The notes beneath the pieces were generated by a model that had not been told where the DNA came from, ran no database searches, and saw nothing but the letters and a program-made list of their open reading frames with translations. Position numbers and translations under genes: made by a program. From Ashinkailepas kermadecensis (Eukaryota; Arthropoda; Thecostraca; Neolepadidae): 64,000 nucleotides of DNA. Below, one piece after another: positions 45,787-54,719 of this stretch. The stretch is from assembly GCA_034440615.1 (NCBI GenBank), contig JAOTOM010005141.1:248001-312000 (forward strand), in the 5' to 3' direction. Within the stretch, counting starts at the first letter, position 1, and the number at the start of each line of letters is the position of its first letter.

Positions 45787-48547
45787 AAGGCCCCAGAATG
45801 GGATCAGCGGGAGGATGTTGGTCTGGAGTTTTTTTCAGAAGGTCCGGGCAGTAGAACCGGTTTGACACATCTCCGTCCTGACTTAACCCACACCGAACTG
45901 ACTCGGCGGTCTGGACAAAGTACCTTCCGAATGGGGTGCTGTCGCGTAGTGGCCCCTTTACCGAACACATCGGTTCTTCATCTGTGGTATCCTCCTCTTT
46001 CTCTTCTTCTTGTTCATCGTCATCGGTGGTCTCCATCGATATTTGAACATCAACTTGCTCATGAGACAGGGCGAGTTTGCAGATGTTGGTGTACGTTTCG
46101 GTCACCTCCTCCATGTTCCGGCAGTGCGCCAACCTGGTCAACATCCACATATACCCGTGCCTCACTGCCCTGTCTCTTACTTCCTTCTTCAGCAACGTTG
46201 CCCAATTCTTGGCGACATGAGCGATGCACAGTCGAAACTGCACGCTTGTTTGGTCAGCATTCTGCGGGCTGTTGACGGCCACCCACACTTTCTGAAGGTA
46301 TTCTCTTACGTTGCTCTGGGCGTAACATGTGATAGACGCGTGCATCAATGGCCAACTGAAGTCTGTGACGATCACCGGCGGGAAAACTGGCGCGTTGAAA
46401 ACGATCTTGAAGGCTTCGAACAGCCGCATGAGGAAATGAGTGATGGTTGCTGTTGTGTGGCCATTCGCGAGCATAACAGCCAGTGGGTATCCTTTGCCAT
46501 CACTGCCTGCTGCAACCACGGCGTAACAAAAGACCTTCTTGCCATTAACATCTCTGACGATGGATCCAGTCGCATCGAAATGTAGAGCTGTCGGTTGTGC
46601 CTTGTACTTCCTCAGCATGGTTTCCACATAGATGTGGACCAAAAAGGGCTCGTAAGAATGACTGTGAATCGCGCCCATGAGTTTCTCAGACTGTGTGTCA
46701 CACGCCACTGAGGCAAGCGCGGTGGTGCCTATATCCACATGAAGGTCTTCGCTGAATCTTGATTTCTTTGCTTCCTCAGACGCCGCTTTGCGAAGCACTT
46801 CGATGCTAGGGACTCCAGAAAAATCACCCTCTTTTAGTGCATCTTCAGTGGCCTTGTTTAGAAAATCTCTTCTCACGTTGTACGCTCCCACACTGATCGT
46901 TGCCTCTGCTGCCTTCTTTCGGTTCAGCCCCGCCAGATGACGACTGGCGGGGGGTCCTTCATGGTTCGGCAGTCCCATCCGGACAACATGGATCACAACG
47001 TCAATGTCTTGTATTGATGGTACATCTTTGATAATCAGTCTTAAATTACACGCACACCCGTCGCGTTTGCAGCTGGCATACGACCGGAAGTAACTTCCGC
47101 GTTTCCGTCCCTCTTGTGTCGTGACACTTGTATGGCTGAATGTCCACGTGCATGGAGGGGCGATAACACTCTGCAGTTTCGCAGACATTGCGCCCGTCCA
47201 CCCTGGGCACATTTTAGTGCCGGTTGGTGAAAGAAACTCCCTCCATTCGTCAGTTGATAGCGTTACTGATGTTTCTAGTCGCATATTCTCCGAGGGCTCG
47301 GGATCTGATAGCGGATTTTCTTGGTCGATGGACGAGTCCAAATGCCAATCTGGAGATACGTGATCAGGACCTTGTGGAGGACTTTCCCCCACCACACTGG
47401 ATGAGCGGCGTCCAAAATAACCTTCCTCGCTCGGAGAGACCGGCACATTCGGAGAGATGTGGTCGGAATCTGGTAAATCATCACTGAATGCGCCGAAATC
47501 AACAATCGGAGAGAAGCGCTCGGGATCTGGTGGATCTTCTTTGCCGCTGGATGATCCCAAAGACACATCCGGCGAGACGTTTTCGGTATCTGGTGGGTCT
47601 TCTTTGTCGCCGAGTGATCCTAACGACACATTCGGAGAGACGTATTCGGGATCTCGTGGGTCTTCATTGTCGCTGGATGATCCCAAAGACACATCCAGAG
47701 AGACGTTTTCGGTAACTGGTGGGTCTTCTTTGTCGCAGGATGAGCTTAACGACACATTCGGAGAGACGTATTCGGGATATCGTGGGTCTTCATTGTCGCT
47801 GGACGATCCCAACGACATATTCGGATTGACGTGGTCGGGATCTGGTGAATCTTCTTTGTCGCTGGACGATCCTAACGACATATTCCGAGAGAAGTGGTCG
47901 GAATCTGGTGGGTCTTCCCTGTCGCTGGATGATTCTAGCGACACATTCGGAGAGACGTACTCGGGATCTCGTGGGTCTTCATTGTCGCTGGACGATCCAA
48001 ACGACATATTCGGATTGACGTGGTCGGAATCTGGTGAATCTTCTTTCTCGCTGGACGATCCTAACGACATATTCCGAGAGAAGTGGTCAGAATCTGGCGG
48101 GTCTTCCCTGTCGCTGGACGATCCCAACGACATATTCGGATAAACGTGGTCGGGATCTGGTGGATCTTTGTCGCTGGATGAACTCATCAACACATCCGGA
48201 GAGACGTGGTCGGAATCTGGTGTAACTTCTTTGTCGCTGGACGACCCCAACGACACATAGAGAGGGGTATGGCCGGCATCTGGTAGATGAGTGATACGTT
48301 GCCCTCGAACAAAGTGATGCTGTGCTGTTAGGAGTTCGTTGGCGAAATCTGTGTTCGTGGTAAACTCGCGGAGCGCGCGACGAGCGAAGTTGTGCACGAT
48401 TCTCCGTTGCTTCCCTCCCCGGAACGGGAATGTGTCGCAGAGCAATGTCTTCCAAAATGATAAGGATGAAGGTTGATGAAGTCTCAGCGACCGCCTCAGG
48501 CAGGATAGGTAGGTCTGGAACGAGAAAGGAAAACGAGTAGGTATCAA
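45776..48547 (-). CDS. MULE-like transposase with long N-terminal repeat region
   Basis: The product is 923 residues starting near 48547. The N-terminal ~90 residues contain 'KTLLCDTFPFRGGKQRR'. About 13 copies of a 21-residue acidic Ser/Asp-rich repeat follow (SLGSSSDKEDPPDSDHVSPN-like). A Cys/His part ('CKRDGCACNLRL') comes next. The probable catalytic domain has 'ALHFDATGSIVRDVNGKKVF' (first Asp), 'VIVTDFSWPLMHA' (second Asp) and 'LCIAHVAKNW' (C..H). The order DATG, TD.S, C..H resembles MULE-type transposases. The final Glu is not obvious. The C-terminal end shifts frame at seven T's (45829-45835); the other frame reads 'KKLQTNILPLIPFWGLVASD' into the Ulp1 part. The two frames together would form a ~1,300-residue protein. 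Confidence 0.75.
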   Translation of the reverse strand: MIPTRFPFSFQTYLSCLRRSLRLHQPSSLSFWKTLLCDTFPFRGGKQRRIVHNFARRALREFTTNTDFANELLTAQHHFVRGQRITHLPDAGHTPLYVSLGSSSDKEVTPDSDHVSPDVLMSSSSDKDPPDPDHVYPNMSLGSSSDREDPPDSDHFSRNMSLGSSSEKEDSPDSDHVNPNMSFGSSSDNEDPRDPEYVSPNVSLESSSDREDPPDSDHFSRNMSLGSSSDKEDSPDPDHVNPNMSLGSSSDNEDPRYPEYVSPNVSLSSSCDKEDPPVTENVSLDVSLGSSSDNEDPRDPEYVSPNVSLGSLGDKEDPPDTENVSPDVSLGSSSGKEDPPDPERFSPIVDFGAFSDDLPDSDHISPNVPVSPSEEGYFGRRSSSVVGESPPQGPDHVSPDWHLDSSIDQENPLSDPEPSENMRLETSVTLSTDEWREFLSPTGTKMCPGWTGAMSAKLQSVIAPPCTWTFSHTSVTTQEGRKRGSYFRSYASCKRDGCACNLRLIIKDVPSIQDIDVVIHVVRMGLPNHEGPPASRHLAGLNRKKAAEATISVGAYNVRRDFLNKATEDALKEGDFSGVPSIEVLRKAASEEAKKSRFSEDLHVDIGTTALASVACDTQSEKLMGAIHSHSYEPFLVHIYVETMLRKYKAQPTALHFDATGSIVRDVNGKKVFCYAVVAAGSDGKGYPLAVMLANGHTTATITHFLMRLFEAFKIVFNAPVFPPVIVTDFSWPLMHASITCYAQSNVREYLQKVWVAVNSPQNADQTSVQFRLCIAHVAKNWATLLKKEVRDRAVRHGYMWMLTRLAHCRNMEEVTETYTNICKLALSHEQVDVQISMETTDDDEQEEEKEEDTTDEEPMCSVKGPLRDSTPFGRYFVQTAESVRCGLSQDGDVSNRFYCPDLLKKTPDQHPPADPILGPCGL
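47460..48260 (-). repeat. 63-bp (21-codon) coding tandem repeat
   Basis: About 13 in-frame units inside the transposase N-terminal region. Landmarks on the plus strand are TCTTCTTTGTCGCTGGACGA and ACATATTCGGA. Unit length is a multiple of three, so the frame is kept. Two sub-types alternate (DKEDPPD and DNEDPRD), pointing to block duplication. Confidence 0.9.
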
Positions 48548-49075
48548 TATTTAATAGTGTAATAGTAATAGTGTATCAATATTTAATAGTAATAGTATTT
48601 AATCGTATTTTCTCTGACAGATCGACCAAGCCATAACATCCTACATCTTAGATTTCAATGAAACTTTGTCTAAGGGGTTATCTGGGGCGTAGAATCATGC
48701 TGTAGTGGCACAAATTCGGTACAGGCAACGGTTTCCGACTTATTGCCTGAGGAAATGTTCGGAGTTGCCTCAAAACACAAATCTTAACACGGCAATGTCT
48801 CCGAGATGGAATATGCGAACCCATATATACCATATATCATACAAACCCATATACCATTCGAATGCTCATGAGCCATAGATTGGTGCTATAATTATCAAAA
48901 TCACAATTTTGAGAATTCGATTGAAAAAGCAAATTGGCAAAAAATATCACAATGTGACCAGTATACAAAATATTTTATTTGCATTTTTTGCCCATAATAA
49001 TCTTCCATGCACTGGCTTCCGATGGGGGAATTCATAAAAATGTGTTATTTTGCTATTTTTCAATTTTTTTTATAC
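48548..49075. other. Non-coding stretch
   Basis: It begins with a short direct repeat (AATAGTGTATCAATATTTAATAG-like). Nothing else was seen. Confidence 0.5.
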
Positions 49076-49077
49076 AC

Positions 49078-49430
49078 TCTACTCTACTACTCTCTACTCT
49101 ACTACACTCCCACTCTACTCTACTACACTCTACTCTACTACACTCCACTCTACTACACTCTCTACTCTACTACACTATACTCTACTACACTCCACTACAC
49201 ACTACTCTACTACTCTATTCTACGATACTCTACTCTACTACACTGCACTCTACTACACTCCACTACACACTACTCTACTACACTCTACTCTACTATACTA
49301 TACTATACTACACTCTACTCTACTATACTACACTCGACACTCTACTCTACTACACTCTACTCAACTACATTCTACTCTACTATACTCTACTCTACTACAC
49401 TCTACTCAACTACACTCTACTCCAAATCAT
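49078..49430. repeat. (TACTC/TACAC)n pentanucleotide microsatellite
   Basis: About 350 bases of ACTCT, ACTAC and ACACT pentamers. Open frames here are artefacts. Confidence 0.96.
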
Positions 49431-51019
49431 GTACAAATAGAGAAATAACACATTTTAAATAATGTTCCAGTTTGTAAACTTTAAGTTAAACAAACTCCTT
49501 AGCCATGTTTCGGCCACGCAAAAAAAAACTGACCATTTTATCCATGATCTGAAAAATATGTTTATCAAATCATCTAATTTATTTTTGATCGATCTGACAT
49601 TAAGATGTAGAACCGTGAAATCCTAAATAGTGTCTACAGACAATGGTAGATCATAATAACAACATACATTCGTTATTTTCACCAAGGCTGACTCGATATC
49701 ATCATTTTCATGGAATGAAAAGGCACATGGAAGTAGGTGAATTTAATCGCGTTAGAGGTGGTTCAGTCTAATTGGACAAGGTTGATATCAGCGCCCGGAC
49801 GTGCGTGCATTACGAGCAACATAATTTGCCAATTACAAACCTTCACAAATGTGTGTCTGTCACCAATCCGTGACTGGAAGAAGTTCACAGTGATCGGTAT
49901 GGCGCTGTCCAGATCACAACTCCATTCCTCCATCATGCCGCAGTGAGCACCTGAAATGACAATGCTAGATTTACTATGAAAGCGAAAACCAGAAAACATA
50001 CAAATGTACCGCGCAAAATTTTCAGCACCAGCACCCAGCCCGCCGAGAGCATTGCAAACACCTCAATGGTAGCAATGCAAAAACCTACAGCGGAAAATGA
50101 AGCGCAGCAATCGGCACTATATGAAGTCAACTTACGTTAGTTGGCGTAATTTTCTTTTATTAAACTACAACTAAGACCACTGCCCACTTGACGACAGCCA
50201 GGCACGCTCCCTCCCCAAGGTAAGCATTTTCGGTTTGTCTTACTGGGTTTTGGCTCCAAGACAATTTATTATCCTGGATTATGACTGGAGAAAATAAATA
50301 TTTTTATTCCCAGGAAAAAAACGAACCCCTCATTAGGAATGCCTCACCAGGAGGCATAATTGTTATTTCACATGGAGTAGTCCTTGTTCAAATCAATTAC
50401 CTCAAAACGTGTTCTGAAATGCCTTTATGTGAGAATCAGATACAATGAATTGTCAACACCTATGATACAATGAATCATATATTGAAAACGTGTGCATTTA
50501 GTCTCCAAACTATTCCCACAATTTCTGGCACATATTCCTCCAATTTGCTTTGGAGTACAGCGGGTAAGCTAACCTATTGTGCATTTTTTGATAAAAGCAC
50601 CAATTTTGGCACAGAGGTAAACCGATATATTATGAGCAAATTTGGATGTGGAGCCATCACCCAACTGTCCCCTGGACAGGGGGGGTGATTGATCGCCCCC
50701 CCTCGAACTCAGCCGTTGTGCAAGTTACGATATATATAAAAACGTATACTGTTGGATAGCTCGTGGAAATACATGACGAAATTACTTCACTCATTTTTTG
50801 GCTCTGAGCAATATTAAAGTCACCATAGGTAAAGAAGGTCAAATGGGCTACTGCGGGATTGGGAGGTTTTTGGCGAATAACGTTTGAGTAAATACAGATA
50901 GAGCAATGAAACCAGCTCCCTTATGATTGCCTCGTTGAGACGCTTCGAATGACATCACATGACCTAGTTAGGTCAACATTTGACCTTAACCTCAGGTGAA
51001 GGTCAAATGACCAAACAAA
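49431..51019. other. Non-coding stretch
   Basis: No gene recognised. Several GGTCA/TGACC half-site-like words occur near 50960-51010. Confidence 0.5.
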
Positions 51020-51216
51020 ATGATGTAGTGATAAAATACTGGGCTTACTCCACTGGAAAAAAATATTATGGCTCGGACCGCTTTCGGTTATATTGTAACA
51101 ACCGTCATCGGCGAGTTCGTATCATGAGCAGAGCATATGGCAAAATGGAGCTGGGTCAAGTGGGGTCAAGTGCAAATCTTAAGTGGAGTAAGCCCAGTAT
51201 TTTATCACTACATCAT
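51020..51216. repeat. Fold-back element with perfect 35-bp arms
   Basis: The left arm (51020-51054, ATGATGTAGTGATAAAATAC...) is the exact complement of the right arm (51182-51216). They are separated by ~127 bases that include CAAGTGGGGTCAAGTG. No target duplication is obvious. It lies immediately beside the inverted 144-bp array. Confidence 0.95.
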
Positions 51217-51239
51217 ACTCTCCACATATAATGTCATCA

Positions 51240-52080
51240 TATAATGGTCACCTTGACGGACGCTAGACATCAGGCCTGGCTATCATCTGGCACCAATTTA
51301 GAGACGATCGTGCGGTAAATTCGGGACGTTATGCGGTACCCCGTCCTTTGACCTTGAATTTTACCCCCAAGGTCAAAGGTCATGGGTCAGGTCACCTTGA
51401 CGGACGCTAGACATCAGGCCTGGCTATCATCTGGCACCAATTTAGAGACAATCGTGCGGTAAATTCGGGACGTTATGCGGTACCCCGTCCTTTGACCTTG
51501 AATTTTACCCCCAAGGTCAAAGGTCATGGGTCAGGTCACCTTGACGGACGCTAGACATCAGGCCTGGCTATCATCTGGCACCAATTTAGAGACGATCGTG
51601 CGGTAAATTCGGGACGTTATGCGATACCCCGTCCTTTGACCTTGAATTTTACCCCCAAGGTCAAAGGTCATGGGTCAGGTCACCTTGACGGACGCTAGAC
51701 ATCAGGCCTGGCTATCATCTGGCACTAATTTAGAGACGATCGTGCGGTAAATTCGTGACGTTATGCGGTACCCCGTCCTTTGACCTTGAATTTGATCCCC
51801 AATGTCAAAGGTCATGGGTCAGGTCACCTTGACGGACGCAAGACATCAGGCCTGGCTATCATCTGGCACCAATTTAGAGACAATCGTGCGGTAAATTCGG
51901 GACGTTATGCGGTACCCCTTCCTTTGACCTTGAATTTGACCTCGAATTTGACCTTGACCGGCCAAATGAAGGTCATATTCGTGCTCAGCGTACTATATTT
52001 GACATATACACCGGTTTTGAAGGAAATCTGAATCCGTCGCTGAATCCGTCGCTGAATAAGTCGCTAACTTCACGGACGTG
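51240..52080 (-). repeat. 144-bp tandem array plus head, inverted copy
   Basis: About five units, complementary to those at 35.1-35.9 and 42.2-42.9 kb. They end in the same unique head at 51950-52080 (GGTCATATTCGTGCTCAGCG ... AGTCGCTAACTTCACGGACG). Within the head a short duplication repeats CTGAATCCGTCG. Confidence 0.95.
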
Positions 52081-52164
52081 AAATTTCAAGCATATTTGGG
52101 GTTTTTAGACATATGGGCACAATAATTTTGGTAACCGCAAGAAATTGTTTTTGCACGACACACC

Positions 52165-52195
52165 CAAAGCGTATGTACATTGTTCATACGCTTTG
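52165..52195. repeat. 11-bp hairpin
   Basis: CAAAGCGTATG and CATACGCTTTG separated by nine bases. Confidence 0.85.
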
Positions 52196-52674
52196 TGCAC
52201 AAACATTTAAGCCTGAAATTGGCATCCTGGTACACAGTAGGTACCTACCTAGGTACTTCGGCATCAATTCCAACAAATTCAATGCAACGAACTTGTCTAC
52301 GGCTTCATGAAAAAAATCAATCCGCACAAACGAGGTCAGCTATTGGGATGACCCCAGCCTTAACTTTGACCTTGAATAACTCAGCTATTTATCAATTTCC
52401 ATCTTAAGTTTTACACTCGTGATGATCAGCGCATAGAGATCTACTAGCGTGCTAGTTATAAAGGACATTTTAGTAGTGTACCCTTATTTATGATCTAGCG
52501 AATATCAAAATGAATATGAATATGAATATGGTGCTAATTTGACGAACGTGCAACGTACGCGCCATGTATGAATCTTGTGTGAATAGCTCGCCTTGGTGAA
52601 TAAGTACTTTGAATTGGCGGTAAGCGTATTAGACTCGAGGGTATAGGAGACTATTAGATTAGACTCAGCATATC
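52196..52674. other. Non-coding stretch
   Basis: Nothing recognised. Confidence 0.5.
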
Positions 52675-53086
52675 ATTAGACTGGTGATAGGTTAAAGGCT
52701 GATTGGAAGCCTGTGGAAACACACGAGTGTCGTGGCGGAAATAATTGTTTCTTTTCGCGCATACTGGTGTGTTTAATCTGCATTTAATTCACTTCCATGT
52801 CCAGAGCCAGTCAGGACGTCTTGTTACCTATCCTCGCAGCTCGACCTCACCTCGCCGTTTGGTGATGACAATCTGTCCTTACTGCCTATTATTAGACTGG
52901 TGATAGGTTAAATCTGACTGGAAGCCTGTGGAAACACCGGAGTCTCGTGGCAGTAATATTTGTTTGTTTGTACATACTGGTGTGTTTAATCTGCATTTAA
53001 TTCACTTCCATGTCCAGAGCACCAGTCAGTATGTCTCAAGGCAGGAAGGACAGATTGTTGTCACAAAACGGCAAGGTGAGGTCGGG
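52675..53086. repeat. Direct duplication followed by an inverted segment
   Basis: 52675-52810 and 52891-53025 are diverged direct copies (ATTAGACTGGTGATAGGTTA, ACTGGTGTGTTTAATCTGCA). The segment between them, 52840-52889 (CGACCTCACCTCGCCGTTTG), recurs complemented at 53040-53086. The duplication therefore has mixed orientation. Confidence 0.85.
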
Positions 53087-54653
53087 CTGAACCAGGCCAA
53101 ACTGCCTGATGCATTGAAGTAGAAAGGCAGACACCTTGACCTGATGGTAAATTTGTGCTTGGAGGTAATTTTGAATTCTTGGGATTTCTTTTCCCATGCA
53201 ATGTTTGTGAGCTTGGTTAAGATGAGGTGTATGGCAGTCTTGCTGGTGACGATCAAGGTGTGATTGAGTGATTCAGTGACATCTACATCTTGAACACACA
53301 TGCATTTCACATCACTATATTCTCTGTTCAGAAGAATGACCAGCCTGTCCATGTTGTGGTGATAACCTGTCTGTGGCCTATGTTCTCAGCTCATGTCATC
53401 ACTCTGAAAAGTTGCTGCTCATTTGAACTCCCATCCCCCACCCTGGTGGATGCATCACATGTTGCTGAACTCTTCCTATTCCTTTCTGAGGTTCAGTGTG
53501 CCCTTAAGCCAAAATATTCAATTTCATCAACCCTTTCTGTCATTGGATTTGATGTGGTGTACTCCAGCCAACAAAGGTAGCATATGGCACCAACTATTTT
53601 CTAACATCACAAAATGGATTTACCATGACATGTGCTTGCATGTTGTCCTTTCATTTATTTGATGCAGATGCTTCCACACCTGGCTCGACTGATGAACTTA
53701 TGGCACTGTGTATCCTATGCAGTTGATGCACCCCTCAACCTCAATAACAACAACTAGAAATGGATGATCATGCTTCAGAATGAAGTCATGGTAGTGAACT
53801 GGCAGATCCTGATGTCAGGCCACCTTACCAGTATTGTCAATGGATAGCAAATTGCATGCTGATTGCCCTGTATCCTTAAGATACTTTTGTGTTTTACAAG
53901 CAATCAAACAGTTACCATATCTTCACTCAACTGCCACATTATGTTCCTGGAGATGCAGGGTGTTTCATCTGGGTGTGTTGACACCCTTTAGTATATGCCT
54001 TCCCATTTTGGACTAAGGCTGGGCCTACACCCCTTTCTGGAATTTGAAAACATTAAGGAGTATTGGTGTCATGTAGGATTGTGTCCCAATTTTTACATAC
54101 ATATTCTCTCCTCATCCAAATATGAGGTGCATTTTTTGACACCTTGAACTATTTCATAATACTGTGGTATTGGTGGCACTCATGATAAAAAAATGCAGGA
54201 GGGTTGGGCATACTGATGTACATGATTGCTCAGATATTAGAGGTAATCATTTATTATTATCATTTTGATCTTACAAATGTGCCTTATTTGAAACTGAAAT
54301 GTTGGTGATGTAGAGAAAACAGTCCTGTATTAATGTAATCGGGCTTGGCAGTTTATGCCACCAATTAAAATAAAAAATCTTAGCACACTTAATCTTTTCC
54401 AAATATATGAGACCAACTGCTTGTATGTCAAATAAAATGCCACTACAACATGTATAATGCATGGAAATAAAAGACAAAAATTGAGTTGAAAATGTCACTA
54501 GAAGTGCAAACATGGCACCAAGTTCCTGCCTAATCTTGTACCAGTTTTTTTAGCCATTGTTTGCTGGTCAAAGCTGATTGTAATGACAAAAGCTAGGTTT
54601 TCCCCACAATACCCTCAGCCCTGAATGTCATAAAGGCATAGCAGTCCATTTTC
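53087..54653. other. Non-coding stretch upstream of CDC16
   Basis: AT-rich, no second gene seen. Probably intron or 5' region of the CDC16 gene, since a splice acceptor follows at its end. Confidence 0.5.
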
Positions 54654-54667
54654 CTGTTCTTTTTCAG
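54654..54667 (+). promoter_or_regulatory. Putative splice acceptor before the CDC16 coding exon
   Basis: A pyrimidine tract CTGTTCTTTTTCAG precedes the coding exon by ~50 bases. This suggests a spliced 5' UTR whose first exon lies upstream and was not located. Confidence 0.55.
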
Positions 54668-54719
54668 ATGGTGTCAGCATAGAGCAGTGCAGGCAGCTCA
54701 CCACTCGTGTTTGATCGCC

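Noticed and set aside
47457..48143. 228-codon Gly/Ser-rich plus-strand protein
   Set aside because: Antisense of the in-frame acidic repeat in the transposase gene.
49007..49462. Ser/Thr/Tyr/Leu repeat proteins of 130-150 residues
   Set aside because: Translation of the pentanucleotide microsatellite.
52165..52195. Hairpin as a bacterial-type terminator
   Set aside because: Eukaryotic context, no T-tract and no adjacent gene.
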